64,000 nucleotides of DNA. Source: Knoxdaviesia capensis (taxonomy: Eukaryota; Ascomycota; Sordariomycetes; Microascales; Gondwanamycetaceae). Shown piece after piece: positions 22,638-35,000 of the stretch. The stretch is taken from positions 3,780,667-3,844,666 of the forward strand of contig LNGK01000004.1 of NCBI GenBank assembly GCA_001510575.1, read 5' to 3'. Below the pieces are notes generated by a model. It was not told where the DNA came from. It saw nothing but the letters and a program-made list of their open reading frames with translations, and did no database searches. The translations under genes and the position numbers were made by a program. Numbering within the stretch: position 1 is the stretch's first letter; the number at the start of each line of letters is the position of its first letter.

Positions 22638-23264
22638 GAGGGGGATCCCGGGTTGGGATTGGAAAGATGGCTGAACCGGTGAAGACAGCCAGATGATTGG
22701 TGATACGAGAGAAGTTAATGTGTGGAAGAGGTCAACATGGACGAGAGTACGAGTTTGCAGGTACGTACCTACCCGAACCTGCTTCCTCTGTGGTTTCTTC
22801 ACTGGTGCCTTCCGTTATGCGACGGCGTGCAGGAGTGCACACTTGTGAAAGGCAAGAAGGCCAGCGAAGTACAGTAGTGGGCGTTCGTGAAACTAAGCGT
22901 CGGTTCACGGGCGGCAGCGCGGCCTTCAGCAGCCGCATTGCCTGCGATTTCGCGCAACGGCGTTCAGCAAACAAGCAAAGCAACCTGCATATGCCAAAAC
23001 TAAAGGAATCCCGTGCCTGAGTTTAGGAGGCTAACAAGTGTGCAAGTCAGTGCGCCAGGCCACACACCCACACCCACACACACACTCACACACTCACTCA
23101 CTCGAATTGCCCAATTGCACCGAGTCGGGCAGAATATCGCCGTTTCCTTCCGGGTTTAGCGATGCCCCCTCTGCGCGCGGGCTGGTTGCCCAACTTTGCG
23201 CAGTATGTTGCAGCCAGTGGCAACCAATTTCGCACCACGTTGCATTCTGGGATGCATATGAAGA

Positions 23265-23464
23265 GTACTGTACAGTACAGTACATGTACTTTTATACATC
23301 CATCCATCCAGCCGTCGGCACAGCCGTAGAGGACGAACAATTTCTTCTTTCAGTTACACACACTTTTTTGTTGGGTTGCAATGGCAGTGTTTTGGTCCTC
23401 GCGCGGAACAAGACACACACAGCGACAAAGTACTGTACAGTACTGGACAGTACAGTACTGTACA
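23265..23464. repeat. Dense cluster of TACAGTAC / GTACTGTA words
   Basis: Seven exact copies of TACAGTAC or its complement fall in two blocks (23265-23283 and 23430-23462). They overlap to form long GTACTGTACAGTAC palindromes able to fold as hairpins. No gene surrounds them. Confidence 0.8.
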
Positions 23465-26400
23465 TGGCATTTCCCCTCTTCTTCCTTCTGTTTGTCTCCC
23501 CTTTTCACACACATCCTGGTGCATATCGTACCGCACTTCGTACCGCCCTTCGCTCCTGCCCTCTGACTTCCTCCCCCTCCGAACTACCCCATCAATGCAT
23601 GTTCCTGCTTTTATGCCTTCTTCCCCAGCCTTATGTGGCCAGGTACTTTTGATCTCCGTAGCCTCGTGCATGAGGCTCGCGCGCCTTCTCTTGCCGACGT
23701 ATGTGAATAGCTTCTTTTTTCAGGTCTGTCTGTTTTCGCTCGTTTTATTGCGGCTGTCTTGCCGTCTCCTGGAATGTGTAATGTTCTGGGTAACTGGTGA
23801 TCCATGTGATAAAGTGTCGACACTTTTCTCGCTCACTACTTCAGTCCGCCTTCAGAAAAGAAAAATAGCCACAGATTCCATATTTCTACCACGGCCTCCC
23901 AATTGCCAGCCAATCATCATTCCACCTCGACTCACACGCGCTGCCAGGCCACCACAAAACGAGCACAACTGCAAAAGTGAGCGGAAGGGTAGCATCGTCA
24001 TTATGGGGCTCCCAACCAACGGGCCCATTTACGTCGAAGTGCTTAGGAGTCCTGTCCTGGCTTTACAGAGGCCCTTCTTATCGTGTCCTGGATGATCCTG
24101 GCTGGTGTTGTTCGGGGGTGAGGGGGGAAAGGCCGCATTTTTCGGATTGCGAAACTTGGACGTTCGCGGGGCTCTCTCTCTTTCATTGAAGTGGTATCTT
24201 GGGTTTAATGGTGACCTCATCGGGTTGAGAACTCCGAACATCCCCGCCGGCTTTCTTTTCTTCTCTGAATCTTCACGCGGATAGCGTCTTGTGATCTCTC
24301 GGCCCACTACCGGTGACAGTAGTCAGTCAACAAGTATTCTGTCGCGAATGTCGAATGCTTTGGATATGCAAACACCCTGGAAACCCGTTGAATCCTGCTT
24401 ATCTCCCCTTTCCTGACACTGTCCCATCCCATGTGAATCCGGTCTTCCCATGCCCGACACTGAAACATGCGATATTCAGATTTACAAGCCGGCGGCGCCA
24501 AGGGTGCAAACGACCCGAACAAGAGAGGAAGAGAGACATAAAAACACAAATGAGGAGAATGACAGATCACAGAAGTGAGTGGCTCCCCGGTAACTGGACT
24601 TTAACAGAAGGGGTGGTGTGTGTGTGTGGGCTCTCTCTAATGGGTTTTGATTTGGCTGCCACTTTGGACGATGGTATTGTAACCCCCCGTCGTGATAAGT
24701 GATTGCAAATATCAATCCTGACTGAGTGCTGAGTGAAGTCTCCAACAATCCTGCCTGCCCGCCAAAATGCCTCTTCTTTTTTCCACTGCTGCACGGCAGT
24801 GGTCACTGGTCTTTTGATTTGACTTGGAATTCTCCACTTCGCCCCTCTCGTCGTGCATATCCATTCTCTTTTGAGCATTTCCCCCCTCCGTTGCAAGGCA
24901 AAAAGCCCTACAAGGAACAGCTATCGCTTAGGAGGATTCAACCATAACTTTCTTGCCCACGAACCTGTTGTTGTTGTTGGTGTTCTTTTCCGGGAAGGTC
25001 TGTTCTTGGTACGTAAACACCCAGTCCCAAAGACCACAAAACCAGATTTCGTATGTCGTTGTGGCGATATCTCCGATCGTGATGGAATCCTGGAATTCAC
25101 AAGAGTCACCGGCGTCGCGCGTGATCCTGCTCGTTCTTGAACTTTCCAAGCTCTCTCGCCTAAAGTGGATTCCTGGTGCCCATATTTCTTTTTCTCTTGT
25201 TGCCGCACACCGGCTGCCGGATGCTTCCCCACTATCGCCATTCCCAACCTGTTTTCCTCGTTGTTTGGTTCTTCGTCTGGGTGTGGTGGAATCAGTGGAG
25301 CGGTACGATTGTATCTCTTAGTTATACGGAGTAGTTAGTGCTACCGTTAGAGCCACGCTTGTGATAACGAGTGTGTTTGTTATCTTTCTGACTTCCGGAC
25401 CAGATCTTCCTGCCAGCCAAAAAGCACGACTTCACCGGACGGCACAGCCGGATGGTGAACTTTGGACGTGAAACCCCACGGTGTGGTGGAATCCGGCTGG
25501 CAGGGACGGAATTGATTACTGATAGGGATGTGTGAATGAGTCTAGGAGGACAACTTGAAGATGTGATTAATGACTAGTCCCTCGTTCAACGGCTGTTCCG
25601 TTCTTTTGATTCTTTTGGAACAGAAAACAACAACACCCGTCTGTCCCCAAGAAACCAGGGCTAACCCGGACAGCCAATTACGCTTCAAAATAATAAAATA
25701 AAAATCAACAACACACAAAAGTCTCCACCGCTAGTCAGGCACTTCAGCTGGACAAGGAGCCGCCGATCCGGATGCGGCGTTGGCGTGGCTCTGTGTGTGT
25801 AATTTATCTTGTTTCTTTTCTCCCTCAAAGCACCTTGGGGGGTGTTTAGTTTTCCCTTGTGCTTCACGAAAAATAGAAAAAAATACAAAATACAAAAGGA
25901 AAAGAAAAACGCGAGACAAAATCCCCACCCGGCTTTCACACCGTCGCTTGCTCAAAGAGAGAATCCCGCCGGTCTGTCGCACTTTCAACGCACCGGCCAG
26001 GTTTCACTCTTCTCCTGGTGTACTCGTAGGCCCGTACACTAAAACTCGGTTCTCTGCGAAGTTTATGGCCGCTTCGTTGGTGATACACCCGAGCTCTTCC
26101 TCTTCCAAAAGTCTACAGTACGTGGCTGCATTGGAGGATACTGTTCTTGAAGCAAGTTATCGTCGGAGAGACCGCCTTTCATCCCCGACACCGGCCAGTG
26201 CACCTGAACTGATCAAACAGGGAGCGCTGGCGGCCTGAACTCGATAGTTTCTGGCCCCCCCAGTCCCTGCGCCCTAATGCATGTGTCCGCAACCTAAATC
26301 GCCCAGCTAGCTGGCTGGCAAAGCTGGCAAATATTTGCTGCAAGCTGTGCTGGTGTCGATGGCGGCAGACGGCCCCCTTGAGAGAGAATATCTCCCCATT

Positions 26401-28110
26401 CGGCCAGAGTGCAGAAAAACTAGCGAAGTTGGTGGATGGGGGCCCAACGTGTCAATGATACTATACCCGAGCAGCTCTAGTTTTTCTTTTCTTTTCTTTT
26501 TTTTCTGCCGCTCTTTGCTTTTTCCCCCGAGAAACAGCGGGAGAAAGTCGTGGACGCGAAATCTCTGTCCGAAGACTAATTGATCTCTTTCTTTCCTCCT
26601 GGACAAGCCCCATGCTGTCACTGACGTAATGATCTCCATTGTTATCGCCCCACCGTCGCATTCGTTTGCGAGAAATTAGCGTTGGGGAATCCGTGCATCG
26701 ACAGGGAGAATCGATCAGACGCTGGATAGCCATATCGCTTTCTGACCGCTGGCGGCGAGCCTCTGTGTTCCTGGTTGTAGTACTGTACTGTCGGCACATC
26801 TTGGACAAAGCGAAATTGCCGGGCTGGGGGCTTCTGGCAGTCCGGCTTTCCGGGCTTCGCCGGTTTGCCACAATCCTTGTTGGTCTGTGGTAGTTCCACG
26901 GTGTGGTAACTTGAGCGGGATAATGGTGGAGACGAGGAAGCGACAGCGCGGAAAAACTTGGTGTTTGATTTTCTAGGGTTTTTTTTCTTTCGTTTCTTTC
27001 GCCCTTGGTTCAATCGGTCTCTCGCCACGATTTCCTTGCATCTCTTCAAGATTCCTCTATAGCTCGTGTTGTTGTTGCTGTTCGATCTACTGCTCCTTGC
27101 CGAGTGGCCCAATTCCTGCAGGATTTGCATGGAGATACTGCTCACGTGTGTATCACGCAGCATTGTGTAGAGTAAGTAATGTTCGAATGTCAGTACACAG
27201 AGAGTGCTGTTTGCTCCTCGTCGTCTATCTCCAGCCAACGTTACCTGCACCCCCGAGATAGGGAGAGAGTAAATATTGGGTCGCACATATAGTGCTTGTG
27301 CCTGTGCCAGTTCGTCATGTTGACTTCAAATTACCGCTTCGCCACGTCATGGTGAGATGAGATGAAGTTTTGAGGCCCTTTGCAGTCCTCGTTTCTTCTT
27401 CTGAACCTGGGGCTGCTTCTTCGCTTTTTTCTTTCGTGGTGCCCAGCGAAGATCAGATGTTTCAGCCGGACTCCGTCCGTCGCTATCATGCCAATCGAAC
27501 AGCCCACTGCGTCCTACGTTTCTCCAATACACTTCGAGACCGCTTCTGCCTGGGTCCGGTAATATATCAGACTGTGATGCCGGAACATGTGTGCGTGGAT
27601 ACATCCTCGGGGAACTGGAATGTTGAACGCCGTGGTCTCCGAGATCTGCCCGGCGAATCGTGGACCCCGGTACACCAGCGGACCTTTTTTCATTCCACGT
27701 GTTGCGGAAGATTCTACACCGGGATCCTTTGTGATCTTCTTCAGTTTACGTGGTTGGAATGCGGGCGAGCTTCGTATAGTGCACACTGAACCGTTGTTCT
27801 GAGTCTGCTACGTCGCAATGACTTGATTTGATCCTGAAGCCACGATGCCTCACGCCAGGTGGCACAAACCCTTCCACACACCCAGATAAATAACCGTCCG
27901 CATATACCTCCAACGTGCATTTTGCCGAAACATCACGAAACTGTCCAGATCCGGGTTGATGCCGTCTGTTTTTGACAGTCCGACGATTTTCCCGAGATGC
28001 ATCTACACACGCGAAATCCGTCTCTGGGCCGTCATCCTTCTGTCACCCATCCGTCCCCCTCTCCAGATACTGTTGAGCTTGACTATAACATCCTTCGCTA
28101 TAGCTTATAG

Positions 28111-28147
28111 TATGTCCTGATATATAAAGAAGTTGCATCAGGACATA
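28111..28147. repeat. Perfect inverted repeat, 11-bp arms and 15-nt loop
   Basis: TATGTCCTGAT at 28111-28121 is matched by ATCAGGACATA at 28137-28147. It would form a strong stem-loop on either strand. No gene is adjacent. Confidence 0.8.
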
Positions 28148-30748
28148 TATACCCCACACGCCATTTCGGTATGGTGATTTTATTCCTCCTTCCCCCTCCC
28201 CTCCATCACGCAACGCCGTGACTTTGACCTTCCATTTGTGCCTGAAACTGGTCACTACTCAGAAGGCTACCTTTGCCTTGCAGGGGCTCTATCTGGGAGG
28301 GGAAGGTTGATGATGTCGTTGTGACTGATTGATTAACCCGCGTGGTTGGTCGGGCGGCCATATCTTCTTCCGATATACCCCTCCGTCTTCTGAGCATCGG
28401 GTGCCACAGCCAACTGGCTTATTCTGGTATTTGTTTCCAGATCCGTCATGCAACGAGATACTCCCGCATATCGTGATGGGAACAGCTCAACGACCGGTGC
28501 ACCAGCGCATCTTGGGGAGTGATGGCGGCGATGGGAATCTGCTTCGCGCTCAGGTGAGATCTTTGGTCTTTGGTGTGACATGGTGAGATTCTCTACGCCT
28601 TTCCATTCAAGTCATTCTAAGCACCGGAGATTGTCGTTGCCATATCGCATCTTCCGGCGAGCATTTCGAGATCACTTGGTGGAGACGCATATACGAATGT
28701 CTGTGATCCTGTAAAAAAAGCACCTGTGATATATTGCGTCCGTATCATGTTGGCTTGGCTTAGGGACATCACTTTGACGAGAGGACCGCACATACTGAGA
28801 ATTTTCTGCAATCTATCAGAAGCGAACCCGCCCGCTGTCTCCAACAGCGGCGCTTGCAATATTGCTTCATTTATCTCGTGCATCGCTCAATACTAAGACA
28901 CTATCTGCCAACCCCACATGTAACGGGAACTGGAATGCTATAAACATCCTGTTCTGCCTTGATTTTGGGTATAAAAATATCCCTGCGCTCAGCCAAGGGT
29001 AAGAATTGAACATCAGCCGGACGGCAGGGCGAATCCAAATTGTTACGCCACGAATAGTTCAGGCAGCACACACACAATTATGTGAGACGAAGCTACGGAG
29101 AGTAACGTGATATGAGATACCCGGTAGCGATGCACGTCCCGGGGGCTTTTTATCGGCGGGGCCGTTTCCCCCATTCCGGGACCCTTTCACCACCACACAC
29201 ACACACACACGAGGAGAGGTATCGTGCAGCAATCTCGAAAAACTTGAGTCCCATAGCATGAACCCTTGAGCTACACAAGCCGGTCTCCTTGGTTCCGTTG
29301 GGTAGTAGTTCCGGAGTCTCTGGCAACTCGCCTTGTCCTTAAACGGGAAAAGTTTCCCGCCAACGAAACAAAAAGATTCTCCGAAGGTGACAGGCCGGCG
29401 AACCGATTAGCACGAGCCAAGCCCCTGCGGCGGACAACAGACACGCAAGCTCCGGCGCCGGACCGTGCGCGAGCGTCCGAACAGCGTGCATGTGGGCGAG
29501 ATTCTATCCGTGCCGAGGCCCACTTCGGATCGGTGCTCGTATCAGAGTGACCGAACGCAGAGATGGGCCACCGTTGTGGACAGGACAAGAGTGGCGTGGC
29601 CACAGCGGCGAGTTTCCATTACCCAATTAGAACCCTTAAGAGTCCCCCTTGTCTGGGAAGAGCCTCGCATATGGTTCACATGCTAAGTGTGTGTTCACCC
29701 GAAAGCTAACCAGATTGATGGGATGATCTGGTTGGTTCGGGGTCGCTAGAGGCGCCATCTGGACGATGATGCCACGGTGAAGTCAGTCTTCCGCAAGGTC
29801 ACATAGACGCCCCAAATAAACACATACACATTGCGGTGCCGAGCCGTGTTGTTCCACAGTTTAAACATCGGCAGCACCAGAAAGAAATACCAAAAAACAG
29901 CTCAATGGCCTGATTGATGATGTAGTTTGCAAGGAGGAAGTCTCGCTTCGGAACTGAGCTGGAAATTTGTTGGGAGAGGATGCTAAGATAAGATAGGGTT
30001 ACCAACCCCACAATTCCAGGTCCCAAGCCCCCGTTATTTCTCTGACCCTAATTTCGATGTAACCCTAACTGCATCGAAACCATGGAGCTTTACCTCAGAT
30101 GCAGAAGGAACGACAGTTGTTCTTTTGAGATTTCAACCTCATCTCATTCTTTTGTCTTATTTTATTTCCTTCTCTCTCTAAGAATTCGTCAGTATTCCAA
30201 TAGCTCTACTCATTCTCCTCATAGAAAATTTCCATCGTGGCCGAGATCGGTCTATCTGTCTGTGTCGACATGTCTCATCCTGAACGACACAAACTTTCAT
30301 CCATGTTTGAGGCCCATGCTATTACATGCAGACAAGCGCACACAAACGCAAAATTGCTGGCGTGAGTGTGCGTCTAACACACGTTGATAATATCCTCTCC
30401 AAATAATCCATGGTGCGTCAGTGTCTCGCCTACAACCAGCTTCGGACTCGGGGTGTGTCGGACCCAGAAGAGACATCGAGGGAGACAACGTGGACGGAGT
30501 GTCTTGTCTGAATTGCTCCAGCTTTGGGGTCTATGAAGGCAGGCCAGCCTATGGGGGCATTGAGTAGGTTTGATGCTCCTGGAATCACCCGATAATGACA
30601 ACACAGACATGCAGGACTCACCGAACGTGTATGCCTCTGTGTATAGCAGATTCAGAAGCCCTCCTCGCCGGGGGAATCATACCACGCGACCATTTCTTCT
30701 GACTGTTGTCGACCTAACCAATCTCATTACAACGACTCCTCCCATATT

Positions 30749-30772
30749 GTGTGTGTGTGTGTGTGTGTGTGT
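30749..30772 (+). repeat. (GT)12 microsatellite
   Basis: Twelve perfect GT units in non-coding sequence. Confidence 0.95.
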
Positions 30773-32223
30773 CACGGGCACAGGCCACCCATTCCGAGCG
30801 TCTTTCCCTACCAAGTCCGTGGGTGCCATGATACACTTCAGACTCACTCAATGGCGAATGCGAAGCAGCGCGAGTAGCATTTCAATCTATTACCCTGCCA
30901 AAGCATGCATCTCTCAAGTCCTAAGTTCAGGGGAACCACCTTAGGGATGTCGATATAACGGTTGCATACACGCTAAGATAACCAATATCAACGATTTTCT
31001 CAATCAGACCTTGGATGGATTTGCAGGGACCGGCAAGTCAGGAGTCACTAACTGTGTCCGGCTCACCTCCCAAACCGCCAAACCCATTTGGGTTTTGTGG
31101 CTGACGTCTAGATACCTGCAGGCTGCAGCGCTCAGATCCTCTTGGTACAGGGACCTCCTCGCCCTGTCCCTCTCACCAACCTTGCATATACCGAAAATAC
31201 GGGGACAAAGTTGACTTTCGTGAGCCACCTCCTCGACGACTGCATGATAAGTCCGTGCGGAAGAGCCTAGGGTTGTATTGGGCAGGCGGGTGGTTAACAC
31301 TCGCTCGCCAACCTAACCGCTTGACTACTGTACAGTATATACGGAGCACAGTACGAGTGCTTGTTGGTTCGTTTCTGGAGACTTCTCACTGGCGTGCCGT
31401 GTCTTTTTGTTGGCCTCTACTAACGCACGTTATGACTCTCTCTCACAGGTGGAGAATGTTCGGAGACACTGCTTCCTATGTCTCTCCGCTTGAACCTTGA
31501 GTTAAGCCATATATCACCGCTGCAGTCACATTGCTATAGCATACAAGTGCATGAAACCAACATCGACAGCCAGCAGCAAACATCTGTTGATCAATTTAAC
31601 AGAGGGACAAAAAAAAGAAACCGACCTCGAAGTGCTACTGGGGAAGGTAAACGGAATCAGGGTAATGAAATTGGGTGTCATGCAGTCTTCTGATTTGCAC
31701 ACCAGACAAGATTGATCGAGCAAGAAGACGAGGAAGAAGAAAGCCTCTCTTCTTTTGCTTTTCTTGTTTATATTCTTTCCCTTCCTCATTTCGTCGACGC
31801 TGACTGACGTTCTCACCAACCTCATCGTCGAAGGCGTTTTTCCCCCGTCTGTCGATACCCTTTGGTTTCTTCTTCCAACAAATTTTTATCCCTGGAGGCG
31901 TTCCTCTCAGCGTCTTTTGCTTGCTCCTGAATACTTTCTTTTCCTGTGGTGGTGGTGATCGGGCTGAACTGGCTGTTTCTCCCCCTCTTCCCTTCCCTTC
32001 TTCAGCTCGTCCTTGGTCCTGCCACCCATCTCTTCGATTGGGTTCCTCCTCACTCGTCTCTCCTCCTCTTCTCTTTCTTCTCCTCCTCGCATCTCGGTTT
32101 CTTCAAGGTCGTCAAACTTCCTTGATTCTCACTTCTGTTCGTTTCAATCCCGCATATCACCGTTTTCCGGATATTTCATAACCAAACTTTTCGAAGTACG
32201 GCACTCACGCGGACCGGAAACCC

Positions 32224-32230
32224 TATAAAA
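32224..32230 (+). promoter_or_regulatory. TATA box candidate of the HET gene
   Basis: TATAAAA lies 305 bp upstream of the HET start codon, followed by a pyrimidine-rich leader typical of fungal transcription start regions. Confidence 0.4.
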
Positions 32231-32534
32231 CATGTGAGATATACATCGAGCCTATCTTTTGCTGCAATACATCACTTGTCACCTGCGTCCTCCCCCTTTT
32301 CAAAGGGGCCACCACTGCACATTTTTTTTTTTCCTCAATTGGCTTTTTCTCCCTCTTACCGGACGTGCGAATTGTGGAAAATAATCGTCAACTGGACTGA
32401 AGAAGCCGCTCAGCCAGTTTTTTCCCTCTTGAATATCTTCAATCACTAACTGAATTCTGGCTGTCATTGCCAAGCCGGGTTCAGTATTTTTTTTTTCGGT
32501 GTATCTATACCCTCGCTCGCCCACCCCCGCCAAA

Positions 32535-35000
32535 ATGCGTCTCCTCAACACCGAGACGTACGAAGTGCGAGAGTTTATCCAGGGCCCCCCAACTTACGCT
32601 ATCCTCTCCCACACTTGGGAAGATGACGAAGTGACGTTCGACGATGCTACCCGAGGCGTTTGGGCCATGGAGAGGCGGCGAGGCTTCTCCAAGATTCAGT
32701 CGTTCTGCCAACAGGCCCGGGCTGACGGCTACGAGTGGGTGTGGGCCGATGTGTGCTGCGTCAACCGGAGCTCGTCCTCCGAACTCTCGGAAGCCGTCAA
32801 TTCGGCCTACGAGTGGGCCGCCGGTGCCCGGGTGTGCTATGCGTTGTTGTCCGATGTCCCGCGCTTCCGGTTTGCCGACAGTCGCTGGTTTGAGCGCTGC
32901 TGGACGTTGGTTGAACTGGTAGCCCCACGAAATGTCGAGTTCTACACCTCCGATTGGACGGAGATTGGAACCAAGTCTAGCCTGGCCTCTGACCTGATTG
33001 CTATCACCGGCATTCCAGCTGATGTCCTGTCGGGTGACCGCGCGGCCATGGAGTGCAGTGTTGCCGAGCGCATGTCCTGGGCAGCGAACCGCCACACTAC
33101 TCGCGTTGAAGACGAGGCGTATTCCCTGTTTGGCCTTTTCGGCATTACCATGTCTGTCTTGTATGGTGAGGGCCGTAATGCCTTTCGCAGACTGCAGGAG
33201 GCAATCCTGCAGAACTCGGATGACCTGACTCTCTTGGCCTGGTCTCCAAGGTTCAATGGGACCGACGTTGTCCTTGACCAGGAGAAGTCGCAGACTCCTG
33301 CCCCGACATTCTCTCTCCTCGCACCGTCGCCATCAAGCTTTGAACGCCCAGATCTGTACACTCATATTCCGTCCGCCGCCATCTGCTTCGACGATGCAGA
33401 TTCGATCCTGTACCAAGACGTTGGTAACGTTGGGTGGAAGGATATCAACCCGTGTTCCGCCAGCTATTCATCTCCAGATGCGCCGCAGCATGCAGCAAAC
33501 ATGACCATGGGCGATTTCTGGATGGATCCTCCCCACATCGATGGACGTCTGCTCCGAGTAACCCTCCTCGTACTCCCTGGTGACGAAGGTTCTGAAGACG
33601 CGTTTTCGGCTCACCATGATGGGTCCGGAAATCCTAATAACAACACTTCTAGTCCATCGGGTTCTGCTTCCACTCCTGAGCGTGAAGTTTTGGCTTGGTT
33701 GTGCTCAGATGTTGCTGCGTACCAAGCTAGGCACTCTGCCCACTCGTCAACCTCGTCTTCGCGGGATGTTCGTCTCAGCCAAATCGGGGGCAGCTCACCA
33801 CTCATTGCTGGCAGCCTAGGGCGACTATCTGCCGGTTCGGCATCGTCGCCATCTCGGCCGCCGCACCGTGAGAGTCCGATGATGGTGTGCGTCTGGCTGG
33901 GTATTACCACGCGACGTGTTGGTGGCGGCGGTGTGTCTCGTACCATCGCCAGACGCATCAAGGGTCCCCCGGTGGCCGTCCCTGCAGCCTTCCGCCAGCG
34001 GTTCACGCCAATGGAATTGACTTTCCTACGGGAGCGTGCCCAGATCACTCCACCGCGCCGACCAGTCTGGGGAAACACAGACCCGACGTGGCTTTCGACC
34101 ATCAGTTCTCCGAAACCTGACCGAACGCTGTTCATCCGTCTGGAAGGGTGCAGTCCCTCGGACGGCTGCTCGCTCAATGTCGTCTCGCACTACCCCCACC
34201 GGGCCAACCTGCAGGTCCCGCACCCTCCGACCTCGCGAGCGGTGCCAGTGACGGCTGCGCAGTATGCCGGAAGCGACATGTACGGATCCTTGTCAGATAT
34301 CCCGAGCACGTACTTCCACCTTGTACTCTCTCACGGAGACAACGCGCACAAGATTGAAGCCCATGGTGCTTTGAAGTTTGTGCTGGGTACGCCGCGCAGC
34401 CGTGAGAGCGACCGACGGCGGCGCAGACGACACCTCCCGGATGGCAAAAGTGATGACGAGGGGGTTTATAAAAGCAAGCCTGGTGACGAAGGAGCAGATG
34501 ATGACGAGATAATGGAGGAGTTCTTTGTGGCGTTTGGCGAGAGCCGCGATACTGGCGAAATGTTCTGTGTGACCCAACAAAAAGGCCCCAAGGCCCAAGC
34601 TGCTGACCGGGACGGGATGATGACGTCTCCCACCACTCCGGGGTTTCCCCCGGAATCCTCCATGCCTCTCCCGAGCCTCCTGCGGTCGGGTTCACCCCTC
34701 GAGAGATCCTACAGAGCGTCGGCGACATCGCCCCCCATGCCCCGGTGGATGAACACGGTGCTTGGCCAGCGCGACGAGAACGGAGTGCAACGCACGCCAC
34801 TGACGGACCGCAGCGTGCTGCTGTTGCCTGGTGGCGCGGCGGTGGTGGCGATGATCAAGCACAACGGGTCGCGGTCCGGGCCGGAAGGGTTCTCGCCCGT
34901 GCTGGTGGTTCGGTGCTATCGGGACGGGGCGGCGTACCTCCGTGGAATGGAGAAGGTGCGGAAGCGCATGGACGATGATGTGGAGTTTGTGCGGCGGTAA
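32535..35000 (+). CDS. HET-domain protein (heterokaryon incompatibility family)
   Basis: Intronless gene of 821 residues. The ATG at 32535 (CCAAAATGCG) opens with MRLLNTETYEV, the usual start of HET proteins of the HET-E/HET-D type. HET domain blocks: YAILSHTWEDDEVTF (21-35), GYEWVWADVCCVNRSSSSELSEAVNSAYEWA, ARVCYALLSDV, SRWFERCWTLVELVAPRNVEFY, and a later SWAANRHTTRVEDEAYSLFGLFGITMSVLYGEGRNAFRRLQEAI. In known systems this domain triggers cell death when incompatible strains fuse. Here no NACHT or WD-repeat module follows. The remaining 550 or so residues are serine/proline-rich segments alternating with beta-rich patches (MMVCVWLGITTRRV, FHLVLSHGDNAHKIEAHGALKFVLG, VLLLPGGAAVVAMIKHNG). G/C-ending codon bias is weaker than in neighbouring genes. 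It converges on the receptor gene. Confidence 0.9.
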   Translation: MRLLNTETYEVREFIQGPPTYAILSHTWEDDEVTFDDATRGVWAMERRRGFSKIQSFCQQARADGYEWVWADVCCVNRSSSSELSEAVNSAYEWAAGARVCYALLSDVPRFRFADSRWFERCWTLVELVAPRNVEFYTSDWTEIGTKSSLASDLIAITGIPADVLSGDRAAMECSVAERMSWAANRHTTRVEDEAYSLFGLFGITMSVLYGEGRNAFRRLQEAILQNSDDLTLLAWSPRFNGTDVVLDQEKSQTPAPTFSLLAPSPSSFERPDLYTHIPSAAICFDDADSILYQDVGNVGWKDINPCSASYSSPDAPQHAANMTMGDFWMDPPHIDGRLLRVTLLVLPGDEGSEDAFSAHHDGSGNPNNNTSSPSGSASTPEREVLAWLCSDVAAYQARHSAHSSTSSSRDVRLSQIGGSSPLIAGSLGRLSAGSASSPSRPPHRESPMMVCVWLGITTRRVGGGGVSRTIARRIKGPPVAVPAAFRQRFTPMELTFLRERAQITPPRRPVWGNTDPTWLSTISSPKPDRTLFIRLEGCSPSDGCSLNVVSHYPHRANLQVPHPPTSRAVPVTAAQYAGSDMYGSLSDIPSTYFHLVLSHGDNAHKIEAHGALKFVLGTPRSRESDRRRRRRHLPDGKSDDEGVYKSKPGDEGADDDEIMEEFFVAFGESRDTGEMFCVTQQKGPKAQAADRDGMMTSPTTPGFPPESSMPLPSLLRSGSPLERSYRASATSPPMPRWMNTVLGQRDENGVQRTPLTDRSVLLLPGGAAVVAMIKHNGSRSGPEGFSPVLVVRCYRDGAAYLRGMEKVRKRMDDDVEFVRR

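Larger units (their letters stand above)
20785..32534. other. 11.75-kb gene desert
   Basis: I find no frame with the codon bias of the window's genes and no recognisable protein family on either strand. The left end (20785-21300) is purine-rich and is the leader of the minus-strand Q-rich gene. The right end (about 31700-32530) is pyrimidine-rich and is the leader of the HET gene. Between them lie microsatellites (22602-22637, about 23060-23100, 29194-29210, 30749-30772), clustered TACAGTAC words and a hairpin at 28111-28147. Non-coding transcripts or a multi-exon gene of unusual codon use cannot be excluded. Confidence 0.5.

Noticed and set aside
26642..27286. 214-residue minus-strand frame in the gene desert
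   Set aside because: No coding bias, mixed low-complexity lysine/arginine and serine segments, no family resemblance and no splice structure.
28617..28883. 88-residue minus-strand frame with protein-like composition
   Set aside because: It is short, isolated and lacks coding bias; I cannot support it without homologues.
31250..31330. Minus-strand sequence resembling tRNA-Asn (CAAGCGGTTAGG followed by TGTTAAC)
   Set aside because: D-arm and anticodon-loop wording fit, but no B-box or T-arm follows and no acceptor stem pairs.
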